From positions 180,451-244,450 of the forward strand of contig CANRMI010000003.1 of NCBI GenBank assembly GCA_947631685.1: a stretch of 64,000 nt of DNA, written 5' to 3'. This stretch comes from an uncultured Lachnospiraceae bacterium. Lineage in GTDB: Bacteria > Bacillota > Clostridia > Lachnospirales > Lachnospiraceae. Of the stretch, positions 1 through 11,190 are shown piece after piece. The notes beneath the pieces are model-generated. The model had not been told where the DNA came from, searched no databases, and was given only the letters and a program-made list of their open reading frames with translations. The position numbers and the translations under genes are program-made. Position 1 is the first letter of the stretch. Every line of letters begins with the position of its first letter.

Positions 1-1368
1 CTCTTCCACCAGATCATCGGAAATCTCTTCTCCAATGATCTTTCCCAGAGAAACATAGGCTCCCATTAAGTCGATAGAATAAAAATCCTCCGGCAGATTC
101 TCCCTTAAACTCTTTTCCACCATGAGCAGAGAAGTCTTCGCGTCCTGTAAAGCTTCCTTGTGGCGCAGATTAGTAATATATACCTCATTTTCAAAGGAAA
201 TTTCACCTTTAAAAAACATTTCCTGAAGCGCCTTTTCAAATTCTTCCACGCCGACGGATTCCCTCGCTGATATTTTAATGATAACGGGTTCTCTTTCCGC
301 TATATCATAAAAGGCTTTCCGGATCATATCTTCCGTAACCACCGGTTTTAAATCCGTTTTATTCAAAAGAACAATGCATTTTTTGGAAGAAGTGAGCCTG
401 ATGATCTCTTCGTCATTCTCATCCAAAGGAACCGAACTGTCCGCCATAAAGAGGATTAAATCGGCATTTTGGGCATATTCCCTTGCTTTTTCCACTCCGA
501 TCTTCTCCACCGCATCTTCCGTGAAACGAATGCCCGCGGTATCGATCAGTTTCAGATCCATTCCTTTTAGCAAGACATGCTCCTCCAATATATCCCTGGT
601 AGTACCTGCTATATCCGTTACAATGGCTTTATCTTCCCCAAGGAGCAGATTGAGGAAAGAGGACTTTCCCGCGTTGGGTTTTCCTACAATTACGGTGTGG
701 ATCCCTTCTTTTAAGATCTTACCGTCATCCGCGCCGGAAAGCAGTTTGTCCGCTTCCGTAAGCAGTTCCTTTAATACCTTTTCCAAATGCTCTTTGTATC
801 CGTTTAGACTGATATGCTCCGGATCATCCAAAGCCGATTCTATAAACGCAGTTTCATAAAGGATCTTTTCTCTTAATTCTTTGATCCTGGAGGATACCGC
901 TCCCTTTAACTGGCTTACGGAAGATTTCAGGGCCAGTTCATTTTCCGCCCCGATAACGTCCATGACCGCTTCCGCTTCTGTCAGATCGATCCTGCCGTTT
1001 AAAAAAGCGCGTTTTGTAAATTCTCCCGGCTCCGCCAGTCTGGCGCCGCTTTTTATAACCAACTCCAACACACGATTTAAAAGAAGAATCCCTCCATGGC
1101 AGTTGATCTCCACGGTATCTTCCGCGGTAAAGCTTTTAGGACCTTTCATATAAGAGACCATGACTTCATCCACAGCCTCACCCTTTTCGTCCACAATAAA
1201 ACCATAGTGTATGGTATGGCTTTTCATGGAATGCATGGTCTGAGATCCGTTTTTATCCCTGTATATCTGATTTACTACATGAACCGCCTCTTTACCGCTA
1301 ACTCTGATAATGCCTATTCCGGAATTACTTAAAGCAGTGCCGATAGCAGCGATGGTATCCGTATCCAT
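1..1368 (-). CDS. mnmE: tRNA modification GTPase MnmE, C-terminus cut by window edge
   Basis: MnmE works with MnmG to install the (carboxymethyl)aminomethyl group on wobble uridine 34 of certain tRNAs. The reading frame is open to base 1 and gives 456 residues; about nine are missing, including the family's C-terminal CIGK catalytic motif. The N-terminus reads MDTDTIAAIGTALSNSGIGI, the usual TrmE-N start. The inserted G domain shows G1 as GKPNAGKS near residues 229-236, G3 as DTAG and G4 as NKTD. The ATG at 1366-1368 follows a GGAG seven bases upstream. It is the last gene of the leftward rpmH-rnpA-yidD-yidC-jag-mnmE series, in its conserved Firmicutes position. Identity is certain; only the end is unseen. 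Confidence 0.96.
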   Translation of the reverse strand, partial: MDTDTIAAIGTALSNSGIGIIRVSGKEAVHVVNQIYRDKNGSQTMHSMKSHTIHYGFIVDEKGEAVDEVMVSYMKGPKSFTAEDTVEINCHGGILLLNRVLELVIKSGARLAEPGEFTKRAFLNGRIDLTEAEAVMDVIGAENELALKSSVSQLKGAVSSRIKELREKILYETAFIESALDDPEHISLNGYKEHLEKVLKELLTEADKLLSGADDGKILKEGIHTVIVGKPNAGKSSFLNLLLGEDKAIVTDIAGTTRDILEEHVLLKGMDLKLIDTAGIRFTEDAVEKIGVEKAREYAQNADLILFMADSSVPLDENDEEIIRLTSSKKCIVLLNKTDLKPVVTEDMIRKAFYDIAEREPVIIKISARESVGVEEFEKALQEMFFKGEISFENEVYITNLRHKEALQDAKTSLLMVEKSLRENLPEDFYSIDLMGAYVSLGKIIGEEISDDLVEE

Positions 1369-1443
1369 ATCCAGTCTCCGTGCCCGATCATTTTTCACCC
1401 TCAAAACAAACCATAACAATTATACAACATATTGTTCATAAAT

Positions 1444-1475
1444 AAAAGCGCCAGTGAAAACACTGACGCTTTTTT
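1444..1475 (-). terminator. Hairpin between jag and mnmE, possible terminator
   Basis: An inverted repeat with arms AAAAGCGYCAGTG and a four-base loop lies between the jag stop and mnmE. On the minus strand it is followed by CTTTTATTTAT and on the plus strand by TTTTTT, so it could act in either direction. In the leftward operon it would reduce read-through from jag into mnmE. A TATAAT on the minus strand (1424-1419) downstream of it could give mnmE its own promoter, although no good -35 is visible. Confidence 0.55.
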
Positions 1476-1490
1476 GCGGCTGCTTTTCCT

Positions 1491-2270
1491 TTATTTCTTC
1501 AAAGAAACAACAACCCTTCTGAAAGGTTCTTCTCCTTCACTGTGGGTGGTCACGTATTTATCATTCTGCAGCGCGGAATGGATAATACGCCTTTCATAAG
1601 GATTCATAGGCTCCAAAGACACAGGCCTCTTGGTTCTCTTGACTTTGTAGGATATATTTTTTGCGAGATTCTCCAGTGTTTCTTTTCTTCTCTGTCTGTA
1701 ATTTTCTGTATCAACCTTTACCCGAATGTAATCTTCTTCTCCTTTGTTTACCACCAAAGAAACCAGATACTGTAAGGAATCCAGAGTTTGTCCTCTCTTA
1801 CCGATGAGAACACCCATTTCTTCTCCACTCAGTTCAATATCCATATTCTTTTCGGCTTCATCATAATTTACATCCACCGTAACAACCATATTCATGGCAG
1901 CAAAAACACTGTTTAAGAATTTCTTTGCTTCATCCTCCAGAGGACCTTCTGTTTTGAGTGATTTTGTCGCGAGTTTCTTTCCTTCAGCCTTTTCCTGCAC
2001 CGGTTTTCCTGTTTCAGCCTTTGCTTCAACCGGTTTTGCGCTTACGGATTTTGTTTCAACAGGCTTTGCGCTTACGGGTTTTTCTTCCATTTCGGATTCT
2101 TCCTTTACTCTGGCCCTTATCACTGCAGGTTTAGAGCCTATTCCTAAAAATCCTGACGAACCCTCTTCCACAACTTCATAATCCAATTTAGCGCTGACTA
2201 CCAGAAATTCCTGACATGCTGCTGTAATGGCGTCTTCTACTGTTTTTGCTGAAAATTCCTTATATTCCAT
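1491..2270 (-). CDS. jag: Jag (SpoIIIJ-associated), KH/R3H RNA-binding protein
   Basis: This 259-residue protein has the full Jag layout. The Jag-N domain covers about residues 1-50 (MEYKEFSAKTVEDAI). A lysine/proline/alanine linker covers about 60-110. The KH domain carries GVLIGKRGQTLDSLQYL, and the C-terminal R3H domain carries RRIIHSALQ. Jag (KhpB/EloR) binds RNA and in several Firmicutes affects cell elongation and division; its gene usually follows yidC (spoIIIJ), as here. The linker holds a 30-bp tandem repeat (TTTGCGCTTACGG at 2035 and 2065 on the plus strand), which suggests slippage. The gap to yidC is 27 bp, so the two genes are probably co-transcribed. Confidence 0.95.
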   Translation of the reverse strand: MEYKEFSAKTVEDAITAACQEFLVVSAKLDYEVVEEGSSGFLGIGSKPAVIRARVKEESEMEEKPVSAKPVETKSVSAKPVEAKAETGKPVQEKAEGKKLATKSLKTEGPLEDEAKKFLNSVFAAMNMVVTVDVNYDEAEKNMDIELSGEEMGVLIGKRGQTLDSLQYLVSLVVNKGEEDYIRVKVDTENYRQRRKETLENLAKNISYKVKRTKRPVSLEPMNPYERRIIHSALQNDKYVTTHSEGEEPFRRVVVSLKK

Positions 2271-2297
2271 TTTAATTCCTCCTTTTCAAGTACGCTC

Positions 2298-3590
2298 TTA
2301 TTTATTGTTGCGCTCATTATATTCCTTTACCAGATTAGCCTTGGCCATAAGGCTTCCGGGTTTGGCATTGCCGGAAGTGGGCTTTGCGGAAACAGAAGAA
2401 GCTTTTTCAGAAATACTGGCCGCCTCTTTTGCTTTCTGAGTATAATTTTTGGTATTTGCCGCAGCGATACTTTTGGTATTCATATTGGCATATTGCTGGA
2501 GTTTTGCCTGATTCTCCTTCATCTTCTCCATTTTTTTAGCGCTTTTTTCTTTGTTCTTTTCAATAAGTTCATTCAGATCTATCTTGTCCATATGCTTATT
2601 GATAATGACCTGCTGGATACTTCTGACTACAGAACCCGCAACCCAGTAAAGACCAAGACCGGCAGGCAGCGTATAACAGAAAAACGCTGACATAATGGGC
2701 ATTACCATATTCATGGTCTTCATAGAAGCAGCCATGGTATCCTGCGCATCACCGTTTTTATTACCGCTATCCTGCTTCGGCATAAGCAGTACGTTGATCC
2801 ACTGGGTAACAGCGGACAAAACCGGAATGGAAATGGCTAAAACCACCATCATAACGGTAACATTTCCTGCCGCGTTATTCTTAAAAAAGGTACTTACAAC
2901 GGAAGAGGGCGAGTTTGCAAGGTTGAAGCCTTCTATTAAGAAAGAATTATACCTGCTGATATCCGCCAGTCCCGCCGTAATACCATGACTTTCCGCAAAA
3001 GAGGAAAGGTCGGAGAAATTTACTCTGTTTAAAACATCAATAAACTGGTTTACGGTAATATTCTCCACATCCCGGATATATGCGGAAGCGTTTCTCACCG
3101 TATCCTTAAATTCCACCAGTAAATTCCCGTTCATGATCTCGGAAGCCAGCGCATTGAAAGCATTTCCGATCTTGGGAACATAAGCGGGCATACGGTACAC
3201 TACCTGATACAAAGCAAGCAGGATGGGCATCTGAATCAGAAGCTGCACGCAGCTTCCTGTAGGAGATACGCCATATTTAGCATAGACCGCCTGAATCTCG
3301 GCATTCATCTGCATCTGAGATTCATTGTCATTGCGGTTTTTGTACTTTTCCCTGATTACCTGCATTTCCGGATTCATCTTGGCGGAAAGCTTGGAAAATT
3401 TCTGCTGCTTGATAGTAAGGGGAAGCATTAGTATATATACGATAATAGTAAACAAAATAATGGAAAGGCCGATATTGGGAATGCCTATCATATCCAATAC
3501 ATTAAAAATGATTTCCATTATTTTACCTAACAGGCTGGCAACCCAGCCAATGATAGGAATAGTGCTTTTTGTCAATAAAATACCTGTCAT
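2298..3590 (-). CDS. yidC: Membrane protein insertase YidC
   Basis: YidC/Oxa1 inserts and folds inner-membrane proteins, alone or with SecYEG. The roughly 430-residue product has the short Gram-positive form: a hydrophobic N-terminus, the YIDC core (IVYILMLPLTIKQQKFS, then the charged MNPEMQVIREKY cytoplasmic loop), and further membrane segments ending near GLGLYWVAGSVVRSIQQ. A loop of about 100 residues lies between segments, and a long basic tail (residues ~345-430) carries SVSAKP-like repeats. No lipobox is evident, unlike B. subtilis SpoIIIJ. The ATG at 3588-3590 is chosen because GAGAGG lies just upstream; an in-frame TTG four codons earlier overlaps that ribosome site. Confidence 0.95.
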   Translation of the reverse strand: MTGILLTKSTIPIIGWVASLLGKIMEIIFNVLDMIGIPNIGLSIILFTIIVYILMLPLTIKQQKFSKLSAKMNPEMQVIREKYKNRNDNESQMQMNAEIQAVYAKYGVSPTGSCVQLLIQMPILLALYQVVYRMPAYVPKIGNAFNALASEIMNGNLLVEFKDTVRNASAYIRDVENITVNQFIDVLNRVNFSDLSSFAESHGITAGLADISRYNSFLIEGFNLANSPSSVVSTFFKNNAAGNVTVMMVVLAISIPVLSAVTQWINVLLMPKQDSGNKNGDAQDTMAASMKTMNMVMPIMSAFFCYTLPAGLGLYWVAGSVVRSIQQVIINKHMDKIDLNELIEKNKEKSAKKMEKMKENQAKLQQYANMNTKSIAAANTKNYTQKAKEAASISEKASSVSAKPTSGNAKPGSLMAKANLVKEYNERNNK

Positions 3591-3637
3591 GTTACCTCTC
3601 AATCTGTCATGTTAAGACATTCTTACATTTTCAAAAG

Positions 3638-3847
3638 TCAGGGAACAGGATCGTACCCTCCTTTTGAAAAAGGATTACATCTGAGTATCCTCCAAAAAGC
3701 AAGCGCCCCCCCTTTCAAAGCGCCGTATTTTTCCACGGCTTCCAGACCATACTGGGAACAGGTTGGATAGTAAGGGCATTTTGTCCTCTTTAAAGGAGAA
3801 AGATACTTTCTGTAAAATTTTATCATTCCAATTAAAATTTTTTTCAT
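3638..3847 (-). CDS. yidD: Membrane protein insertion efficiency factor YidD
   Basis: YidD is a small membrane-associated protein that helps YidC-dependent insertion. This 69-residue product shows the family signature: FYRKYLSPL near the N-terminus, then [20 protein letters not shown] and [17 protein letters not shown] at the end. Its start overlaps the end of rnpA by four bases, indicating translational coupling. It sits in the conserved slot between rnpA and yidC. Confidence 0.95.
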   Translation of the reverse strand: MKKILIGMIKFYRKYLSPLKRTKCPYYPTCSQYGLEAVEKYGALKGGALAFWRILRCNPFSKGGYDPVP

Positions 3848-4188
3848 AGATAAACTCTGATTACTTCATGCAGTTTTGCCAAATGCAGGAGAGATTTTTC
3901 TATTTCATAGAAATCTGCTTCTCTTGTTCTCTCCCTTGCAACGATTACCATATCCAAACCACTATTGAATACGTTTTCATGTAACCGGTAACTTTCTTTT
4001 ATGAGCCGCTTTACACGATGCCTTACCACGCTGTTGCCGACTCTTTTGCTGACGCTTATTCCAATCCGATTCATACCCAGGCCATTTTCCTTTACATACA
4101 TAACAAGGTATTTATTCGCATAAGACCTTCCGTTCTTATACACGAACTGAAACTGGCGGTTTTTCCTCAATGACTCTGAATTATTCAA
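3844..4188 (-). CDS. rnpA: Ribonuclease P protein component
   Basis: RnpA is the protein subunit of RNase P, which matures tRNA 5' ends with the catalytic RNA. The 114-residue length is normal. The core signature [21 protein letters not shown], the basic RNR-type helix that binds pre-tRNA and the P RNA, is intact, and the N-terminus has the usual [14 protein letters not shown]. It follows rpmH by about 47 bp and overlaps yidD by four bases. Confidence 0.96.
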   Translation of the reverse strand: MNNSESLRKNRQFQFVYKNGRSYANKYLVMYVKENGLGMNRIGISVSKRVGNSVVRHRVKRLIKESYRLHENVFNSGLDMVIVARERTREADFYEIEKSLLHLAKLHEVIRVYL

Positions 4189-4235
4189 TTCCCACTCCTA
4201 ATCTTTCAGAGAAAAAAAGGTCACATTGCTGTGAC

Positions 4236-4370
4236 CTATGCTGATAATTTATGTCTTCCTTTTGCACGTCTTGCTTTCAAAACCTTTCTGCCGCCTGCAG
4301 AACTCATTCTGGCTCTGAATCCGTGAACTTTAGACCTTGACCGATTTTTAGGCTGAAATGTCATTTTCAT
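4236..4370 (-). CDS. rpmH: 50S ribosomal protein L34
   Basis: This is a 44-residue, very basic protein, [20 protein letters not shown] followed by [20 protein letters not shown], the near-invariant L34 sequence. The ATG at 4368-4370 has GAGGAGGTG eight bases upstream. An in-frame extension to 4424 exists but has no ribosome site and does not belong to the family. It begins the leftward operon that starts next to oriC. Confidence 0.98.
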   Translation of the reverse strand: MKMTFQPKNRSRSKVHGFRARMSSAGGRKVLKARRAKGRHKLSA

Positions 4371-4454
4371 GCTGAAACACCTCCTCTTCCATAACCTTAT
4401 ATAGTGTTTATATAAAGGCATCAAATTGTCATATTATTGGAAAATAGCATATTG

Positions 4455-4483
4455 ATTGTACTGGATAACAGCCGGAATGTCAA
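4455..4483 (-). promoter_or_regulatory. Sigma-A promoter of the rpmH operon
   Basis: On the minus strand there is TTGACA (4483-4478), a 17-base spacer and TACAAT (4460-4455). It matches the -35 perfectly and the -10 at five of six bases. It is about 85 bp upstream of the rpmH ATG and is the obvious promoter for rpmH-rnpA-yidD-yidC-jag. Confidence 0.85.
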
Positions 4484-4866
4484 GTAAAATCAGGTATAAA
4501 AATTTTTATTTAGAAAATAAAAACAATTTTAAAAAATTTTTTATAAGTTATCCACATTATTTGACAAAAAATCAATTTACATAATATAATCCACATTTTG
4601 TGAATAATTTGTGGATAGTTTCCGTATAAGTCATGAATCAATTGTGTAAAAAACAGGATTATAAGGATTTTCAAATACTTTTCAGCATGTGTATAAAACC
4701 AGGATTATTCACATTTCCATGTTTCATTTCTATAAATATGTCAACTTATAAGCATAGTTATCAACAAAATGTGGATAATTTGTCATCCAAGTTCTATTTG
4801 AAATATTTTCATATTTATATTAATATGGTATATAAGGCGAAGTTTTGGAACTAACTTTCCTTAGTT
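4484..4866. other. oriC: Chromosomal replication origin oriC, left DnaA-box cluster
   Basis: This AT-rich, gene-free stretch separates the divergent rpmH and dnaA genes. Boxes of the TTWTNCACA type are visible at 4548-4556 (TTATCCACA, +), 4599-4607 (TTATTCACA, -), 4643-4651 (TTTTACACA, -), 4688-4696 (TTATACACA, -), 4705-4713 (TTATTCACA, +) and 4770-4778 (TTATCCACA, -). One-mismatch boxes lie at 4587-4595, 4610-4618 and 4758-4766. The first 60 bases are nearly pure A/T. A weak dnaA promoter may lie at 4798-4834 (TTGAAA, and TGGTATATA as an extended -10). A 73-codon open frame at 4633-4854 shows no sign of being a gene. Confidence 0.9.
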
Positions 4867-4878
4867 ATGGAGGATGAT

Positions 4879-6246
4879 ATGGATACTGACAACATAAGGG
4901 AACAATGGGATCACATAAAAGAAGTAATGCGCCAGGAATATAACATGATGGACATTACCTTTGATACATGGATCGCGCCCTTAAAATTCCATGAATTGGC
5001 GGACAATGTGGTTTATATTATCGTTCCCGACGATAAAGCCAACGCTTTTTCTTATATTTCAAACAAATATAAGGATTTCTTTCAGGTTACCATATCTGAA
5101 ATGTTCAACCATACCTATGACGTTATGTTTGTGCTGGAAAAAAATATATCCACCCCGGCGGACAACAAGGAAAAGCCGGTTTCAAAACCTGTTTATAATA
5201 TCAACTACGAAAACGCGAATTTAAATCCCAGATATAAATTCGATACCTTTGTAGTAGGAAGCAACAACAAATTTGCTCATTCCGCTTCCTTAGCCGTAGC
5301 GGAATCCCCCGGAACAGTATACAATCCTCTCTATTTATATGGAGGAGCCGGTTTGGGCAAAACGCACTTAATGCATTCCATAGGTCATTTCATCATGGAA
5401 CAGAATATGCAGACAAAGGTACTCTATGTAACTTCGGAAGAATTTACCAATGAAGTAATTAATTCTATCCGAAGCGGTAACGCTGCCGCCATGACTAAAT
5501 TGAGAGAAAAGTACAGAACCGTAGATGTACTCATGATAGACGATATACAATTTATAATAGGAAAGGAAAGTACACAGGAAGAATTTTTCCATACTTTCAA
5601 CGTACTCCATTCCGCCGGCAAACAGATCATCCTTTCTTCGGATAAAGCGCCGAAAGAAATGGAAACTTTGGAAGAGCGCATCCGTTCCCGTTTTGAATGG
5701 GGCCTTATTGCGGATATACAGCCGCCTGATTATGAAACCAGAATGGCTATTTTGTGGAAAAATGCCGAATTTTGTGATTTTAATATTGATGAAGAGATCA
5801 TCAAATACATTGCTACCAATATTAAATCCAATATCAGGGAGTTAGAGGGCGCCTTTAATAAAATAGTAGCCTTTGCGAAATTAAATAAAGTAACCCTTAA
5901 CCTGGAATTGGCGGAAGAAGCGCTGAAGGATGTTATTTACCCGGACAAACCCAGACAGATTACTCCCAGCGTCATTATTAATGTAGTTTCCGAGCATTTT
6001 GGAGTGGATCCGGAAGATATTACTTCCATTAAAAGAAATTCCGAATTTGTGCAGCCCCGCCAGGTAGTCATGTATCTCTGCAGGGAAATGACAAATACTT
6101 CCTTATCCAATATAGCAAAGCTGCTTGGAAAAAAAGATCATACCACTGTGATCCATGGAATCAACAAAATATCGGAAGAAATGAAAACAAATGAAGAACT
6201 TAAGAACAAAATAGATACTATCAAGAAAAAAATCACACCCACCTAG
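4879..6246 (+). CDS. dnaA: Chromosomal replication initiator DnaA
   Basis: DnaA binds the origin boxes as an ATP-dependent filament, melts oriC and loads the helicase; it also regulates transcription. The 455-residue product has domain I (DTWIAPLKF), a short linker, the AAA+ domain with Walker A GGAGLGKTHL near residue 155 and Walker B VLMIDDIQF near 218, and the domain IV helix-turn-helix with LGKKDHTTVIHG. The start at 4879 is preferred over the in-frame ATG at 4867 because GGAGG (4869-4873) sits five bases before it and overlaps the earlier ATG. Confidence 0.97.
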   Translation: MDTDNIREQWDHIKEVMRQEYNMMDITFDTWIAPLKFHELADNVVYIIVPDDKANAFSYISNKYKDFFQVTISEMFNHTYDVMFVLEKNISTPADNKEKPVSKPVYNINYENANLNPRYKFDTFVVGSNNKFAHSASLAVAESPGTVYNPLYLYGGAGLGKTHLMHSIGHFIMEQNMQTKVLYVTSEEFTNEVINSIRSGNAAAMTKLREKYRTVDVLMIDDIQFIIGKESTQEEFFHTFNVLHSAGKQIILSSDKAPKEMETLEERIRSRFEWGLIADIQPPDYETRMAILWKNAEFCDFNIDEEIIKYIATNIKSNIRELEGAFNKIVAFAKLNKVTLNLELAEEALKDVIYPDKPRQITPSVIINVVSEHFGVDPEDITSIKRNSEFVQPRQVVMYLCREMTNTSLSNIAKLLGKKDHTTVIHGINKISEEMKTNEELKNKIDTIKKKITPT

Positions 6247-6508
6247 ACTTATGCACCTCTTGTGCATATCTCAAAAAGAGAAAGAAAGCCTCTTTTTTGC
6301 ACCTGTGAATAAGTTTTAAGTTTTTCTGAAGTTATTCTTCCTTTTGCACAAGCTTTTACTATCATTTTTTCCTGATAAATGTTATAATGAAAGTGGTTTT
6401 GCACATATCTACACCTGTTATTATTAAGAATATGAAATTCTTTTATATTTATTATATATATGCGTTTTTTTGCGCTCTACATTTTAAATCGAAGGGAGTT
6501 ATGCACAA
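6247..6508. other. Second DnaA-box cluster and AT-rich unwinding region (oriC right half)
   Basis: The dnaA-dnaN gap holds DnaA-type boxes at 6304-6312 (TTATTCACA, -), 6342-6350 and 6397-6405 (TTTTGCACA, +) and 6499-6507 (TTATGCACA, +). It also holds an inverted imperfect pair around a five-base centre at 6249-6269. The 6397 box is followed by TTATTATTAAG and then about 50 bp that is almost all A/T (6417-6475). This resembles the box / DnaA-trio / AT-rich unwinding arrangement of the B. subtilis bipartite origin. The last box lies between the dnaN ribosome site and its ATG. The unwinding role is inferred. Confidence 0.75.
6273..6298 (+). terminator. Weak terminator after dnaA
   Basis: Arms AAAAAGAG and CTCTTTTT around a nine-base loop end in TTTTTT, 26 bases past the dnaA stop. 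The stem is AU-rich, so termination may be partial and dnaN may still be read from the dnaA promoter. Confidence 0.45.
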
Positions 6509-7618
6509 ATGAAGTTAATATGTAACAAGACAAACCTTTTAAGCGGAGTCAACATTGTATCGAAGGCTGTTCCTAATAAGACTACCATGTCTATATTGGA
6601 ATGCATACTGATAGATGCTTCCCAGAACCAGATCAAATTGACGGCAAATGATATGGAGCTGGGAATCGAAACGATCATAGAAGGAGAAATCGTTGAAAAA
6701 GGTATTATCGCTCTGGATGCGAAGTTCTTCTCAGAGATTGTGAGGAAACTGCCTGATAATGATATTACCATTGAAACGGACGATTCCTTTAAGACTGTCA
6801 TTACCTGTGAAAATTCTGAAATTACCATTATAGGAAAGTCAGGAGAGGATTTTTCTTATATCCCTAAAGTAGAAAAGGAAACCGGCGTTGTAATTTCCCA
6901 GTTTACTTTGAAGGAAGTAGTAAGGCAGACCATTTTTTCCATAGCGGACAATGACAACAATAAAATGATGACGGGTGAGCTCTTTGATATAAACGGCGAT
7001 GAAATGAAAGTAGTTTCTCTCGACGGACACAGGATCTCCATTCGTAAGATTAAATTAAAGAACAGCTATGAGCCCAGAAAAGTAATCATTCCCGGAAAGA
7101 CTTTAAATGAAATCAGTAAGATTTTGTCCGGAGATACGGATAAGGATGTGAGCATTTTCTTCACCCAGAAGCATATCCTGTTCGAGTTTGATAATACAGT
7201 GGTAGTTTCCAGACTCATAGAGGGAGAATACTTTAAGATAGAGCAGATGCTCTCCGGTGATTATGAAACAAAGGTTAAAATAAACAAAAAAGAACTTTTA
7301 AATTGTATAGACAGATCCACTCTTCTCATCAAAGAAGGGGATAAAAAGCCCATTATCATCAATATTCAGGACGGTTCCATGAATCTGAGGATGAATTCTA
7401 CCGTAGGAAGCATGAATGAGAATATAAACATTGAAAAAGGCGGCAAGGATATGATGATAGGCTTCAATCCTAAGTTCTTAATAGACGCCCTCCGTGTAAT
7501 AGATGATGAGAGCATTGATATTTATCTGGTAAATCCCAAGGCGCCCTGCTTTATAAGAGATGCTGAAGAAAAGTATATTTATCTGATTTTGCCTGTTAAT
7601 TTTACTACCGTAAGCTGA
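6509..7618 (+). CDS. dnaN: DNA polymerase III beta sliding clamp
   Basis: DnaN is the ring-shaped clamp that tethers DNA polymerase III and many repair proteins to DNA. The 369-residue product has the normal length for three clamp domains. It starts MKLICNKTNLLSGVNIVSKA, carries the GELFDINGDEMKVVSLDGHR block in the middle, and ends with the typical YLILPV plus a few residues. The ATG at 6509 follows GAAGGGAG; the 11-base gap to the start contains a perfect DnaA box, so DnaA binding could affect this gene. It keeps its universal place after dnaA. Confidence 0.97.
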   Translation: MKLICNKTNLLSGVNIVSKAVPNKTTMSILECILIDASQNQIKLTANDMELGIETIIEGEIVEKGIIALDAKFFSEIVRKLPDNDITIETDDSFKTVITCENSEITIIGKSGEDFSYIPKVEKETGVVISQFTLKEVVRQTIFSIADNDNNKMMTGELFDINGDEMKVVSLDGHRISIRKIKLKNSYEPRKVIIPGKTLNEISKILSGDTDKDVSIFFTQKHILFEFDNTVVVSRLIEGEYFKIEQMLSGDYETKVKINKKELLNCIDRSTLLIKEGDKKPIIINIQDGSMNLRMNSTVGSMNENINIEKGGKDMMIGFNPKFLIDALRVIDDESIDIYLVNPKAPCFIRDAEEKYIYLILPVNFTTVS

Positions 7619-7636
7619 TAAATAAAGGATAGGATA

Positions 7637-7846
7637 ATGGAAACAATCAAAATAAAAGATGATTTTATCAAGCTTGGACAGGTTTTAAAGCTTGCCGGTA
7701 TGGCAGAATCCGGCGTTGACGCCAAAGAAATAATACAAAGCGGACTTGTAAAGGTAAATGGAGAAGTGGATGAAAGGCGCGGAAGAAAGCTGTACAATGG
7801 AGATATTGTGGAATTTGAAGGGAAGCAGATCAAGATAGAGGCATAA
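7637..7846 (+). CDS. yaaA: S4-domain RNA-binding protein YaaA
   Basis: This 69-residue protein consists of one S4 RNA-binding domain: FIKLGQVLKLAGMAESGVDA, then IIQSGLVKVNGEVDERRGRK and a basic end. Homologues between dnaN and recF in Firmicutes are called YaaA (RlbA) and are associated with ribosome large-subunit assembly. It starts 18 bp after dnaN and stops three bases before recF, so it is surely co-transcribed. Confidence 0.93.
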   Translation: METIKIKDDFIKLGQVLKLAGMAESGVDAKEIIQSGLVKVNGEVDERRGRKLYNGDIVEFEGKQIKIEA

Positions 7847-7849
7847 TTT

Positions 7850-11157
<3,308 letters not shown>

Positions 11158-11190
11158 CGCATCAACGATTCCAGGAAAAGGAAAAGAAAT

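Noticed and set aside
374..1332. Plus-strand open frames over mnmE
   Set aside because: They are antisense to a clear MnmE coding frame that keeps all GTPase motifs.
4633..4854. 73-codon open frame inside oriC
   Set aside because: It runs through several DnaA boxes, has no ribosome site, and its translation is typical of AT-rich non-coding DNA.
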